Positions 52,240-62,762 of a stretch of 64,000 bases of DNA are shown piece after piece. The position numbers were made by a program, and so were the translations under genes. This stretch comes from an uncultured Senegalimassilia sp. GTDB taxonomy: Bacteria; Actinomycetota; Coriobacteriia; Coriobacteriales; Eggerthellaceae. The first letter of the stretch is position 1. Each line of letters opens with the position of its first letter. Under the pieces are notes generated by a model. The model saw nothing but the letters and a program-made list of their open reading frames with translations, was not told where the DNA came from and did no database searches. The stretch lies in assembly GCA_934630815.1 (NCBI GenBank), contig CAKTWI010000004.1, forward strand, positions 1 to 64,000, written 5' to 3'.

Positions 52240-52429
52240 GATGAAGACCCATCGCGGTACGGCAAAGCGCTTCCGCGTTACCGGCTCCGGCAAGATCATG
52301 CGTGCAAAGGCCTACAAGAGCCACATTCTGACGAAGAAGTCTCAGAAGCGTAAGCGTAATTTCCGTCACGAGACCGAGCTGGCTGCCGCTGACCGTCGCG
52401 TCGTGGCCCGCAACCTCGGCCTTCGCTAA
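52232..52429 (+). CDS. rpmI: 50S ribosomal protein L35
   Basis: 65 residues, [20 protein letters not shown] at the start and the usual basic composition. The ATG lies inside the end of infC (8-base overlap), so translation is coupled. rplT follows after 24 bases. Confidence 0.97.
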   Translation: MPKMKTHRGTAKRFRVTGSGKIMRAKAYKSHILTKKSQKRKRNFRHETELAAADRRVVARNLGLR

Positions 52430-52453
52430 GTTTTAAAGGAGCAGTGATAATCA

Positions 52454-52807
52454 ATGGCTCGTATCAAGCGTGCAGTCAACGCCAAGAAGAAGCGCCGCAC
52501 CGTCCTTAACCGTGCAAAGGGCTACTATGGTGCCAAGTCCCGTTCCTACACTGCTGCTAAGGAACAGGTCCAGCACTCCCTGCAGTACCAGTACCGCGAT
52601 CGCCGCAACAAGAAGCGCGAGATCCGTCGTCTGTGGATCACCCGCATCAACGCCGGCGCCCGCCTGAACGGCATGAGCTACTCCGCCTTCATGAACGGCC
52701 TGAAGAAGGCTGGCGTGGAGCTGGACCGCAAGGTGCTTTCCGACATGGCCATCAACGACCCCGCGGCTTTCACCGCCATCGTCGAGGTCGCCAAGAAGGC
52801 CCTGTAA
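52454..52807 (+). CDS. rplT: 50S ribosomal protein L20
   Basis: 117 residues with [20 protein letters not shown] and [19 protein letters not shown]20 is needed for early large-subunit assembly and in many bacteria represses its own operon. Start after AAGGAG. A terminator follows. Confidence 0.97.
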   Translation: MARIKRAVNAKKKRRTVLNRAKGYYGAKSRSYTAAKEQVQHSLQYQYRDRRNKKREIRRLWITRINAGARLNGMSYSAFMNGLKKAGVELDRKVLSDMAINDPAAFTAIVEVAKKAL

Positions 52808-52830
52808 GCTGTTTCAAGCTTCAAATGCGA

Positions 52831-52864
52831 ACACCCCGCTTGGGAATCCAAGCGGGGTGTTTTG
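52831..52864 (+). terminator. Rho-independent terminator after rplT
   Basis: A 13-bp perfect stem ACACCCCGCTTGG/CCAAGCGGGGTGT, loop GAAT, then TTTTG. Confidence 0.9.
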
Positions 52865-53098
52865 CGTTCTGGTTACGTATCGCCGAGCATGTTGCATCGT
52901 TACTTGCATGCAGACGGTTGTCCGCATAGGCGAGATGGGTTGTTGCCGATCGAGCCCTGCGATTGTGCGCCGATGTTTTCGAATCAGAGGTGTTATAAGG
53001 GTATTAAGCCCTGGATCGTAACTAAAGATATTAGCGTTCAAGGCTGTTTTTAGCAGGTTTATTCTGCTAGCGTTCACCTGCCTTAGAGGCTGTAGATA

Positions 53099-53123
53099 CG
53101 AAAAAAGCGCCCCAAGGCGCTTT
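53099..53123 (-). terminator. Terminator of the NifX-like gene
   Basis: On the minus strand AAAGCGCC pairs with GGCGCTTT around a four-base loop and runs into TTTTTTCG. It starts 35 bases after the minus-strand gene's stop. Confidence 0.8.
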
Positions 53124-53157
53124 CCACGTGCCATGCTATCGCGTAGCGCATATGCGC

Positions 53158-53490
53158 TTACGATGCCTCCAGCTCTTCGTGCGTTCCAGACAGCGTGCGC
53201 CCGATATAGGTGCGCGCAGCCGCGGATGCGGTGCCGGTGTACCCGGTTTGAACCTCGATTCCGGCTGCTTTCAGAGCCGTCTCCGAGGTTGGATCGATCC
53301 TGTCGACGATCATCACGCTGACGTCAAGGTCGTTCAATACCTGAGCCAGCTGAGCCGGAGGGAACGAAAGGTTGGGCATATTCTGGCAATCGGCGAACAT
53401 GCCACGGTCAACGCGATAGCACATGAAACTTGAACTGCGTGCAAACCTTGGCGCCACATCAAGCCCCTGGCAAGCTACCGCTATGCGCAT
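53158..53490 (-). CDS. Dinitrogenase iron-molybdenum cofactor (NifX/NifB-like) domain protein
   Basis: 110 residues, RIAVACQGLDVAPRFARSSS at the start and a C-terminal GIEVQTGYTGTASAA, the layout of small NifX/NafY/MTH1175 relatives that bind metal clusters. Free-standing copies in organisms without nitrogenase have no firm role; none of the nif genes is near. Start after AGGAGGGAGG at 53490; an upstream in-frame start adds ten residues. Own terminator. Confidence 0.75.
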   Translation of the reverse strand: MRIAVACQGLDVAPRFARSSSFMCYRVDRGMFADCQNMPNLSFPPAQLAQVLNDLDVSVMIVDRIDPTSETALKAAGIEVQTGYTGTASAAARTYIGRTLSGTHEELEAS

Positions 53491-53542
53491 GGCGTCCTCC
53501 CTCCTAAAGACGATATACACTTTACCGATAGATTACCGGGCT

Positions 53543-53574
53543 GTTATGCGCCGGCCCCTTAACCGGCGCATAAC
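53543..53574 (-). terminator. Hairpin downstream of the DEAD-box helicase gene
   Basis: GTTATGCGCCGG pairs perfectly with CCGGCGCATAAC around eight bases, seven bases beyond the helicase stop. No T tract. Confidence 0.6.
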
Positions 53575-53580
53575 CAACTG

Positions 53581-55095
<1,515 letters not shown>

Positions 55096-55127
55096 ATAAG
55101 GTAGATCCTTTCCAGATGCGCGCGGCT

Positions 55128-56471
55128 CTATCGCACGTGCGCGGGTTTATGCCCCCAATAGAAATGGAGGAAGTGCTTCTTGTACAGCGGGTTGGCCGGG
55201 TCTTTCTCGGCGTTGGCAAGCTCCATGGCGGCGCACGCTATGTCGCGTGCGGCGTCGGGGTGGCGAAGGAAGCTGCCGTTGACCAACATCGAACGTGCGC
55301 TTTCGGGGCTGCGGGAGATGTGCCGGAGCGCTTCAAGCAGCTCTCGCCAGGTGGTGACATGCATGGCGGCACCGTGTGCGGTAAGCAGCCTGACGTTGGC
55401 GTTTTCCTGGCCGTATGCACGGCCGAGCAAGATCATGGGCACCTTCGCGCACAGGCACTCGGTGACGGTAAGGCCGCCGGATTTGCAGATGACCAAATCC
55501 GATGCCGCCATAAGGCCTGCCATGCCCTCGACATACTCGAGCACCGTCACGCAATCGGAGATGCCCAGGTCGTCGCAGGCCCTTCGCAGGTGGCCGGCGT
55601 ATTCGGCATCGTTTCCCGCGACGAACACGAAGTGCAGCGTGTCGCTGAACGTGTGCAGATATGGCAACAGGTTGTCGAGCGCCGTGCGGAAGTGCACGTA
55701 GGGCCGGGGCAGATAGGCTCCGGCGAGCGCTAGCACGATGCGCTTGTCCTGCGGCAGGCCCAGGCGTTGCCGAGTTTGCTCGCTGTCATAGCTTGCGCGG
55801 AAGTCCTCGCGCGTGGGGATGCCGGTGATGCGGATGCGTTGCTCGGGCACCAGGCGTGGGCGCAGCGTTTCGGCCATGCTTTCCGTGGCGACGCAGAACA
55901 GGTCGGTCGACAGATGCGGCCACAGGCCCTCGGTCTCGTAGTCGGTGGGAACGCACACGATGGGGAAGTGCTGGCCGGTAAGCATGCGCGCCGCCACGGC
56001 GACGTTGGCTGCGGTGATGTGCGTGCATATGATGGCAAGCGGGCGACGCTTGCGCACCAGCTCGGTGAATTTGCCGTACATCAGGTGCGACCAGATGCTC
56101 CCGCCGCCCCATAAAAGCCTGCCGGTAAGCGTGAAACGCCACGTCAGGTCATATATCGGGCGGGTAGGGCCGGTGAACATGGAAGCGGTTTTGTCGCCAT
56201 CGAACACCACACGGCCGAAATCGAGCACATCGAGAACCTCGACCTCAAGACCGTCGGGGAGCTTCGGTACTTCGGGGAAGGCCTCCGTGGGCTGCTCCCG
56301 CCCTTCGGCCTGCTCGGCTTTCATATATTCGAAGGCTTGGGCCACGGCGTTGGCCGCGCTGCGATGTCCCGAGCCCACCGAAGCGTGCATGACGATGACC
56401 AGCGGTGCGGCCTGCTCGTTGTGCGGATCGGTTTCTGCGGGGGTTGCGATGATGGATGCCTTTCCCTTCAA
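55128..56471 (-). CDS. MGDG-synthase/UgtP-like glycosyltransferase
   Basis: 447 residues of the GT28-like group that glycosylates diacylglycerol. Landmarks are VIVMHASVGSGHRSAANAVA near the N-terminus, PIVCVPTDYETEGLW, and the donor-site DLVICKSGGLTVTECLCAKV with PMILLGRAYGQENANV. It would make membrane glycolipids, perhaps as anchor for lipoteichoic-type polymers. The start is uncertain: TTG at 56471 has no ribosome-binding site, while AAGGGAAAGG lies just inside, followed by two ATC codons. Upstream on the same strand is tRNA-Glu. Confidence 0.85.
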   Translation of the reverse strand: MKGKASIIATPAETDPHNEQAAPLVIVMHASVGSGHRSAANAVAQAFEYMKAEQAEGREQPTEAFPEVPKLPDGLEVEVLDVLDFGRVVFDGDKTASMFTGPTRPIYDLTWRFTLTGRLLWGGGSIWSHLMYGKFTELVRKRRPLAIICTHITAANVAVAARMLTGQHFPIVCVPTDYETEGLWPHLSTDLFCVATESMAETLRPRLVPEQRIRITGIPTREDFRASYDSEQTRQRLGLPQDKRIVLALAGAYLPRPYVHFRTALDNLLPYLHTFSDTLHFVFVAGNDAEYAGHLRRACDDLGISDCVTVLEYVEGMAGLMAASDLVICKSGGLTVTECLCAKVPMILLGRAYGQENANVRLLTAHGAAMHVTTWRELLEALRHISRSPESARSMLVNGSFLRHPDAARDIACAAMELANAEKDPANPLYKKHFLHFYWGHKPAHVR

Positions 56472-56544
56472 GATAGCGAAAAAGCCGGCGAACCGGCTTT
56501 TGCTAACAAAAAGGGCCGGTACTCGACCAGCCCTAGCGTTCGAA

Positions 56545-56619
56545 TGGTGCCCCCAACGAGAATCGAACTCGTGTCTCAGCCTTGAAAGGGCCGCGTCCTG
56601 ACCTCTAGACTATGGGGAC
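56545..56619 (-). tRNA. tRNA-Glu (anticodon TTC)
   Basis: 75 bases on the minus strand with encoded CCA. Acceptor GTCCCCA pairs with TGGGGGC (one G-U), anticodon loop CTTTCAA reads TTC, T arm GAGTTCGATTCTC. Confidence 0.95.
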
Positions 56620-56875
56620 GGGTTGCGCTTCCGTGTCGAAAAGCAGCCCGTTTAGTATGCCAAAAAGCAATTCGTTTCGCAAGACCCGATTGCGGAGTTG
56701 TGCATATTTCTTACACAACTCGGCCCCATTTCAACAGACCGGATGGGCTCGCTCGGCGCAAATCCCCGTAAACTGATGATCGTCGATGGGGGCGTGAAAC
56801 GATCGGGTGCATTGGCCTGCGCTGATGGGGGACGCCCTTCTCGACGGGAAAAGGGGGACACGGGAAGCCGTCGGC

Positions 56876-57853
56876 CTACTTCGCGGCGCTTGAGCGCCCG
56901 TAACGCTCGTAGGCTTCCGTGACCTCGATCTCGTACTGCTTGCGGTTGCCCTTGACCACCGTGTCCAAGATCAGCCCGCACGCGAAGCACAGCAGGCCCA
57001 CGAACACCAGGCCCACCGCCAGAAGCGCCGTGGGGAGCTTGGGCACCAGGCCCGTGGCGGCGAACTGCGCGATGACCGGCACGCCGGCGACCAGGCCCAG
57101 AACCACGAACAGCAGCGCCACCCAGGAGAACAGCGCCAGCGGCTTGTAATCCTTGAACAGCGACATGATCATCATGAGCACCTTGAAGCCGTCGGAGAAC
57201 GTGGACAGCTTCGACTCCGATCCCTCGGGGCGGTCGCGGTAGTCGATGGGCACCTCGGCGATGCGCCAGCGCTTGTCGACGGCGTGGATGGACAGCTCGG
57301 TCTCGATCTCGAAGCCCGGCGAGAGCACGGGCATGGTCTTCGCGAAAACCTTGTTGTAGGCGCGGTAGCCCGTCATGACGTCGGAGAACTCGAAGCCGTA
57401 GATGGCTTTGATCAAAAAGCGCACCAGGTCGTTGCCGAAGCCGTGGAAGGCGCGGTCGTTCTCCTCGCCGTAGGTGCCGTTCGAGAGGCGGTCGCCCACC
57501 ACCATGTCGGCCTCGTCGGCGAAAAGCGGCGCGAGCAGGGCCGGGGCCGCCTCGGCGGGGTAGGTGTCGTCGCCGTCGACCATGAGGTAGGCCTCGGCGT
57601 CGATGTCGCGCATCATCTGGCGCACGACGTTGCCCTTGCCCTGGCGGCGCTCCACCTTGACGCAGGCCCCGTGGGCGCGCGCGATGTCGCCCGTGCCGTC
57701 GGAGGAGTTGTTGTCGTAGACGTACACGGCCGCCTCGGGCAGCACGCGGCTGAAGTCGTCGACCACCTTGCCGATGGTGACGGCCTCGTTGTAGCAGGGT
57801 ATGATGACGGCCACGCCTTTGCCCGTGAGGGCGGCCTTGTCGGTTTCAGTCAC
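56876..57853 (-). CDS. Family-2 glycosyltransferase with C-terminal membrane helices
   Basis: 325 residues. The GT-A domain shows VAVIIPCYNEAVTIGKVV, YVYDNNSSDGTGD, MVDGDDTYPAE and GYRAYNKVF, the pattern of dolichol/undecaprenyl-phosphate sugar transferases (DPM1/GtrB-like). Two membrane helices end the protein. The GTG start follows AAGGAGCGCCCG. A GtrA-family gene is divergent 334 bases away; GtrA and GtrB-like proteins work together in flipping and using lipid-linked sugars. Confidence 0.88.
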   Translation of the reverse strand: MTETDKAALTGKGVAVIIPCYNEAVTIGKVVDDFSRVLPEAAVYVYDNNSSDGTGDIARAHGACVKVERRQGKGNVVRQMMRDIDAEAYLMVDGDDTYPAEAAPALLAPLFADEADMVVGDRLSNGTYGEENDRAFHGFGNDLVRFLIKAIYGFEFSDVMTGYRAYNKVFAKTMPVLSPGFEIETELSIHAVDKRWRIAEVPIDYRDRPEGSESKLSTFSDGFKVLMMIMSLFKDYKPLALFSWVALLFVVLGLVAGVPVIAQFAATGLVPKLPTALLAVGLVFVGLLCFACGLILDTVVKGNRKQYEIEVTEAYERYGRSSAAK

Positions 57854-58187
57854 CGGGCGCTCCTTCGTGAAAGTTGAATGCACAATTACTAGGCATGCTA
57901 CTCGAAACCGCGCGGTTTCGCTACGTGAATGCCATGCTTTCCGCAGTATATGCGCGGATGGCGTGGGATTGTTGTGCCGATGGGGCAAGGGGTGCCATAA
58001 TCGACAGGTTGCGCGAGAGCGCTTTTCGCCTGGCGCACGGGTCGTTCGGCCTGCTGCCGGTGCCATGTTCCGGCATGCAAGGTTGACAGCGCGTGCGTGA
58101 CGGCATTTGGGAATGTATCGAGCCGGGCATTGCTTGAAGGTCCGGCGGATGCGGGATGCCCCCGCTTGCGATGGAGAGGAGCCCTGC
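57854..58187. promoter_or_regulatory. Divergent intergenic region between the GT2 and gtrA genes
   Basis: This 334-base gap has no gene I can support. It must hold two opposing promoters; a lower-GC patch (57885-57960) contains the only plausible -10 candidates, none strong enough to assign. No repeats were seen. Confidence 0.4.
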
Positions 58188-58598
58188 GTGAAGAAGCTTA
58201 TCGCGCAGCTTATGAAGTTCGGCGTGGTCGGCGTGATCGCGTTCGTCATCGATTACGGCCTGCTGGCCCTGCTTACCGAGGCGTTCGGCGTGAACTACCT
58301 GGTCAGCGCCACCATCTCGTTCACGGTGTCGGTGGTGTTCAACTACGTGGCGTCGATGCGCTACGTGTTCACCCATAAAGAAGGCATGTCCCGTCGCCGT
58401 GAGTTCATCATCTTCGTGGTGCTGTCGGTCATCGGCCTGGGCATCAACAACGCATGCATGTGGGCGGGCGTCGAGCTTCTGGGCGTGCATTATCTGATCA
58501 CCAAGATCTTCGCCACCGCGGTGGTCATGGTGTGGAACTTCGTCACCCGCAAAATCTTCCTGGACGCCGGTGATGCCCCGCAGGGGCAGCAGGCGTAA
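58188..58598 (+). CDS. GtrA family membrane protein
   Basis: 136 residues with four membrane helices, KFGVVGVIAFVIDYGLLALL at the start and VVFNYVASMRYVF in the middle, both GtrA landmarks. GtrA proteins are thought to flip undecaprenyl-phosphate-linked sugars. GTG start after AGAGGAG. The divergent GT2 gene is its likely partner. Confidence 0.87.
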   Translation: MKKLIAQLMKFGVVGVIAFVIDYGLLALLTEAFGVNYLVSATISFTVSVVFNYVASMRYVFTHKEGMSRRREFIIFVVLSVIGLGINNACMWAGVELLGVHYLITKIFATAVVMVWNFVTRKIFLDAGDAPQGQQA

Positions 58599-58626
58599 TC
58601 GTCGCTACGCCTGAAGGCACGCCTGC

Positions 58627-58772
58627 TCAAGGCTTTTGTCTGGCGGGTGCGTGCGTCGGGTGATTGAGCGCTCGACGCCGAAGATGCGTGCGTTGGGAGG
58701 CGAAGTGCCCGACGCTGATCAAGGCCTTCGTCTGGTAGGTGAGCGCGTCGGGTGAAGAGATGCTTGCGACGC
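58627..58772 (+). repeat. Imperfect direct repeat of about 52 bp
   Basis: TCAAGGCTTTTGTCTGGCGG... at 58627-58678 recurs as TCAAGGCCTTCGTCTGGTAG... at 58719-58772, both with GCGTCGGGTGA and ending GACGC. It fills the gap after gtrA; no gene is present. Confidence 0.6.
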
Positions 58773-58794
58773 TGAATTACGACGCGAGAAACGA

Positions 58795-58827
58795 CGAACC
58801 CGCCCGGTTTGACACCGGGCGGGTTCG
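58795..58827. terminator. Strong hairpin between gtrA and convergent tRNA-Arg
   Basis: A 13-bp perfect stem CGAACCCGCCCGG/CCGGGCGGGTTCG around TTTGACA. It lies 13 bases beyond the 3' end of the minus-strand tRNA and may terminate both transcripts. Confidence 0.7.
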
Positions 58828-58840
58828 AGGAGAATCGGAA

Positions 58841-58917
58841 TGGTGCCCTAGGCAGGGTTCGAACCTGTGGCCTTCTGCTCCGGAGGCAGACGCTCTATCC
58901 AACTGAGCTACTAGGGC
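58841..58917 (-). tRNA. tRNA-Arg (anticodon CCG)
   Basis: 77 bases on the minus strand with encoded CCA. Acceptor GCCCTAG pairs with CTAGGGC, anticodon loop CTCCGGA reads CCG, T arm CAGGTTCGAACCCTG. Confidence 0.96.
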
Positions 58918-58972
58918 GTATCTGCCAATTATACGCTACTATCGCCCGAATGGGCCCGAAAAAGAAACGAGT

Positions 58973-60319
58973 GTGAACATGACCGAAACCATCACCATCG
59001 AGCGCATGGGCTACGGCGCCGAAGCGGTCGGGCACCTGTCCGACGGCAAGACCGTGTTCGTGGAAGGCGGCGCCCCGGGCGATGTGGCAAGCGTGGAGGT
59101 GGTCGAGGACAAGCCCACGTTCGCCCGCGCCCGTATCGCCAATCTCGAGCAGCCCGGAGCGTGCCGCGTGCTGCCGAAGTGGGCCGAGCCCGCGGCAAGC
59201 GGCGCGGCACCGTGGCAGCATATCGCCTATGATGCGCAGCTTGAGGCCAAACGCGCCAACGTGGTGGCGGCGCTTGCCCGCACGGGCGGCTTCGGCGATG
59301 CGGCCTCCGAGCTGGTGGCGCCGTGCCTGCCCTCCAAGCGCCAGTGGGGGTACCGCAACAAGCTGGAATTGGGCGCGCAATGGGACGCGAAGGGCACGTT
59401 CAACCTGGGATTTCACCAGGAGGGCAGCCCTGATGTGATGCAGGCGCTGTCCTGCCCGCTGGCCCATGACGCTATCGCGAAGGCGCCCAAGGCGCTGCGC
59501 GGGGCGCTTCGCTATCTGCAGGGCTCCGATGACCTTGGCATCTTCCGCGTGGGCGTGCGCACGAGCGTGCGAACGCGCGAGACCGAGATCGCGCTTTGGA
59601 CGCGCCCGTCGGGCTTCCCGCGCGCGGCGGCCGCCAAGATGCTGAAAAGCTCGCTCAAGGCCACCAGCGTGGTGCGCGTCATCGCCGATCCGGGCAAGGC
59701 GCGCAAGATCAAAGGCCTTGAGGTGCTCGACGGCAAAGGTTGCTGGCAAGAACAGCTGCTCGGCGCGCGCTACGTGGCGCATGCGCCGTCGTTTTTCCAG
59801 GTGAACACCGCACAGGCCGAAAAACTCATGGAACAGGCCATCCGCATGCTCGGCGGAAGCGTGGGGGAGGACGGCCCCGAGGGCCTCGACGGGCTGCTCG
59901 TCGCCGACCTGTACGCGGGCTGCGGCACCTTCGGCGTGGCCATGGCGCGCGCCGGCGCCGACGTGATCGCCGTCGAGTCCGCGGCGTCCTCGGTGCGCGA
60001 CCTGCGCCGCAACGCCGACGAGAACTACGTCGACATCGACGTCATCGGCGGCGACGCGGCCCGCGAGCTGCCCGAGCTGGGCGGCCTTGACGCGCTGGTG
60101 GTCGACCCGCCGCGCGCGGGCCTTGCCGATGGCGTGCCGGCAGACATCGCCGCCGCCCGCCCGGGGCGCGTGGTCTACGTCAGCTGCAACCCCGCAACCT
60201 GGGCGCGCGACGTGCGCCGCTTCGAGGATGTGGGTTACCGCCTGGAGCGCGTGCAGCCCGTCGATCTGTTCCCGCAAACCTATCATGTGGAGCTGGTCAG
60301 CTGCTTCGTTCGCGGCTAG
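58973..60319 (+). CDS. RNA m5U methyltransferase (RlmD/TrmA family) lacking most Fe-S ligands
   Basis: 448 residues: N-terminal TRAM-like barrel (TETITIERMGYGAEAVGHL), then the methyltransferase with VADLYAGCGTFGVAMARAG (SAM site), VVDPPRAGL, the catalytic Cys in VVYVSCNPATWARD and LFPQTYHVEL. Relatives bind a 4Fe-4S cluster through four cysteines after the TRAM domain; here the CGGC position reads SGAAP and only one of these cysteines (CRVLPKW) remains, so the cluster is probably lost. GTG at 58973 or ATG at 58979 may be the start; neither has a strong ribosome-binding site. Confidence 0.88.
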   Translation: MNMTETITIERMGYGAEAVGHLSDGKTVFVEGGAPGDVASVEVVEDKPTFARARIANLEQPGACRVLPKWAEPAASGAAPWQHIAYDAQLEAKRANVVAALARTGGFGDAASELVAPCLPSKRQWGYRNKLELGAQWDAKGTFNLGFHQEGSPDVMQALSCPLAHDAIAKAPKALRGALRYLQGSDDLGIFRVGVRTSVRTRETEIALWTRPSGFPRAAAAKMLKSSLKATSVVRVIADPGKARKIKGLEVLDGKGCWQEQLLGARYVAHAPSFFQVNTAQAEKLMEQAIRMLGGSVGEDGPEGLDGLLVADLYAGCGTFGVAMARAGADVIAVESAASSVRDLRRNADENYVDIDVIGGDAARELPELGGLDALVVDPPRAGLADGVPADIAAARPGRVVYVSCNPATWARDVRRFEDVGYRLERVQPVDLFPQTYHVELVSCFVRG

Positions 60320-60647
60320 GCATCGGCGCGTTCGTGCGGTTCGGCGTTCGCGGGGCCCGGGTTTGCATGGGCCGGGCAGGAATGCGCGCACGGCGCTGCA
60401 GCGCCGCGTTTGTGCGAGCCGGTGAGACGTCCGTGCGGCGTCGGTTGCCGCTTGCCGGCGCCCCGGCCCCGTTTGTGCGTTCTACGGTTTTTCCCCGCAG
60501 GCGTTTTCAGGTTTCGCCGCGTCCGGTCCCAAGCTGCTAAACTACACATCACGAGATTCGTTTAAAGCAACGCCCGCCTTCTGCGCGGGCGTTTTCGCGA
60601 AGGCCTCCGGCAAACGTCGGGGCCGGCTTGAGAAAAGGAGAAGTCCC
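60320..60647 (+). terminator. Gap with terminator/attenuator hairpin ahead of the cyclophilin gene
   Basis: A 328-base gap without a gene. At 60569-60595 AACGCCCGC pairs with GCGGGCGTT and is followed by TTTT, 53 bases before the cyclophilin start. It may end the methyltransferase transcript or act as an attenuator in the cyclophilin leader. The rest is very GC-rich and shows nothing else. Confidence 0.55.
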
Positions 60648-61181
60648 ATGGCTTTGTACACTCCCGCGTACCAGCCCACCGGCGAGGAGATCGCCGTCAT
60701 CAAAACCTCCAAGGGCGACATCCGCGTGCAGCTGGCGGGCAAGGACGCCCCCATCCACGTCGGCAACTTCGTCGAGCTTGCCATCAAGGGCTTCTACGAC
60801 AACCTGAAGTTCCACCGCTACGTGCCGGGTTTCGTCATCCAGGGCGGCTGCCCCAACACGCGCGACCTTGATTCCGACCAGGTCATCGCCGCTGCCGGCA
60901 ACCCCTTCGCCGGCCTTGGCACCGGCGGCCCGGGCTACTGCATCAAGGAGGAGTACTCCACCAACCCCAACAACCATCACGCCGACGGCGCGCTGGCCAT
61001 GGCCCGCAGCCAGAACCCCGATTCCGCGGGTTCGCAGTTCTACCTGTGCCTGGGCGCCCAGCCCATGCTGGACAGCGGCTACACCGTGTTCGGCCAGACC
61101 ATCGAGGGCAAAGACGTCATCGCCCAGCTTCGCGTCGGCGATGTGATCGAGGGCATCGAGATCGAGAACGCCGCCGAATAA
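60648..61181 (+). CDS. Cyclophilin-type peptidyl-prolyl cis-trans isomerase
   Basis: 177 residues, no signal peptide, hence cytoplasmic. Landmarks are KFHRYVPGFVIQGGCPNTRD, the MARSQNPDSAGSQFYLC active-site block (FHR, QF) and YTVFGQTIEGKDVI. Start after AAAAGGAG. The TPR gene follows after 48 bases. Confidence 0.94.
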   Translation: MALYTPAYQPTGEEIAVIKTSKGDIRVQLAGKDAPIHVGNFVELAIKGFYDNLKFHRYVPGFVIQGGCPNTRDLDSDQVIAAAGNPFAGLGTGGPGYCIKEEYSTNPNNHHADGALAMARSQNPDSAGSQFYLCLGAQPMLDSGYTVFGQTIEGKDVIAQLRVGDVIEGIEIENAAE

Positions 61182-61229
61182 CCTGCTAACCGCAGCATTC
61201 CGAAGCGTACAAGATAGCGAAGGATCCAG

Positions 61230-62618
61230 ATGAACAACCAGTTATTCCAGCAAGCCCGCGCAACTTATGCGCAGAAGGATTTCCAAGGCGCCTTGGAGAC
61301 CTACCAGCAGTGCTTGCAGGACGAGGCCAGCCCCCTCGCCCCCGGCGAGATGGGCCAGCTGTACCACCAGATGGGCAACTGCCTGGTGAAGCTCAAGCAG
61401 CCCAACGAGGCCATCCAGGCTTACGGCCAGGCCGTGGCCGACGAGGCATATGACGCTCGCGGCGGCGTGCATTACAACCTGGGCATGGCCTATGCCGCCC
61501 TGCACGACTACGAGGACGCTGTGGCCAACTTCGAGGCCGCCGCTTCCGATGCGAAGTACGACTCCGCCTATAAGGCCTACACGGGCATGGGCAACGCGCT
61601 TCTTAAAATGGGCAAAACCGCCGAAGCCGGCGTGGCGTTCCGCAACGCCGCCCTTGACGAGGCTAACCCCGATCCCACCAAGGCCCTGCTGAACCTGGGC
61701 GTGTGCTTCATGGCGCTCAACCGCGCCGCCGATGCGGTGTCGTCCTATGAAAGCGCCCTGCAGTTCGACATGCAGCCCGAGATGCGCAACCGCTTGTACG
61801 CCAACCTCGGCCAGGCCTACGTCGCAACCGGTCAGATGCAGAAGGCCGTCAACGCCTTCGAGGAGTCCATCGCCGACAAGACGTACTTCCTGTCCGACTC
61901 CGCAAGCGTCGATTACCAACGTGCGGTGGCCGCCGTCGCCCAGGGCACGTCCGAGATCACCCAGGTCATGGCCCCGGTTTCGGTTCCCGGTGGCGCAGCG
62001 CCCTCCGATTCGGCGGACCTTTCCGGCATCGATGTGGCGGCTGACGGCTCCGCTATGTATGCCGAGCAGGATCCTTACGCCGCTCAGCAGGCCGACCCGT
62101 ACTATTACGGCGACCCCTACGCCGCCGATGCCGGCCAGTACGGCGCGGCAGCAGGCGACGATCGCTTCTTCAGCGCCTCCGACGAGGAGTTGGAGCAGTG
62201 GTCCAAGGGCGTTGCCAAGCGCGATCGCAAGCGCCGCAACGTGGGTCTGAAGATCTTCGTCGTCATCATCCTGCTCGTGGTGGCGGCCTTCGGCGGTGCG
62301 CTGTTCATGTACACGCAGGGTTGGGGCTATCCCAGCCAGGACAGCGTGGCAACGCAGCTGTTCGCCGACCCGGATAACGCCTCTGCGCTGTATTCGGCCG
62401 AGGTCAGCGACACCTCCGCCGCTTCTATGACCAACTCGCTGGTGAAGGATTCCGCACCCACCATCAACGCCGTGGAGAAGTCCATGACCGACTCCACCGT
62501 GTACGTGACCGCCGAGACCGACCAAGGCGGGCAGATGCAGTACAAGCTGTCCATGGTGCGCGACCTCATCGGTTGGAAGGTCAGCAACGTGGAGCTGTAC
62601 TTCCCCAGCCAGAACTAA
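61230..62618 (+). CDS. TPR-repeat protein with C-terminal membrane helix
   Basis: 462 residues: about five or six tetratricopeptide repeats in the first 230 (for example GGVHYNLGMAYAALHDYEDA and TKALLNLGVCFMALNRAADA), an acidic Tyr/Asp-rich linker, a basic KRDRKRRNVG, one membrane helix (about 348-370) and an 85-residue external domain. The TPRs would face the cytoplasm and bind a partner. No specific family is recognised; it lies between cyclophilin and ndk. Confidence 0.8.
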   Translation: MNNQLFQQARATYAQKDFQGALETYQQCLQDEASPLAPGEMGQLYHQMGNCLVKLKQPNEAIQAYGQAVADEAYDARGGVHYNLGMAYAALHDYEDAVANFEAAASDAKYDSAYKAYTGMGNALLKMGKTAEAGVAFRNAALDEANPDPTKALLNLGVCFMALNRAADAVSSYESALQFDMQPEMRNRLYANLGQAYVATGQMQKAVNAFEESIADKTYFLSDSASVDYQRAVAAVAQGTSEITQVMAPVSVPGGAAPSDSADLSGIDVAADGSAMYAEQDPYAAQQADPYYYGDPYAADAGQYGAAAGDDRFFSASDEELEQWSKGVAKRDRKRRNVGLKIFVVIILLVVAAFGGALFMYTQGWGYPSQDSVATQLFADPDNASALYSAEVSDTSAASMTNSLVKDSAPTINAVEKSMTDSTVYVTAETDQGGQMQYKLSMVRDLIGWKVSNVELYFPSQN

Positions 62619-62762
62619 CGGTTTGACGAGCTGCGGACTTCGCGTCCGTTCCTGTCGCCAAACGGCTCGATGCGCTTGCCGGGCATCGAAGCCGCAACCA
62701 AGGTAACCTGCGCTCGTGGAAACGGGCGCTTGGGATAAGAGATAAGAAGAAAGGTACCAATC

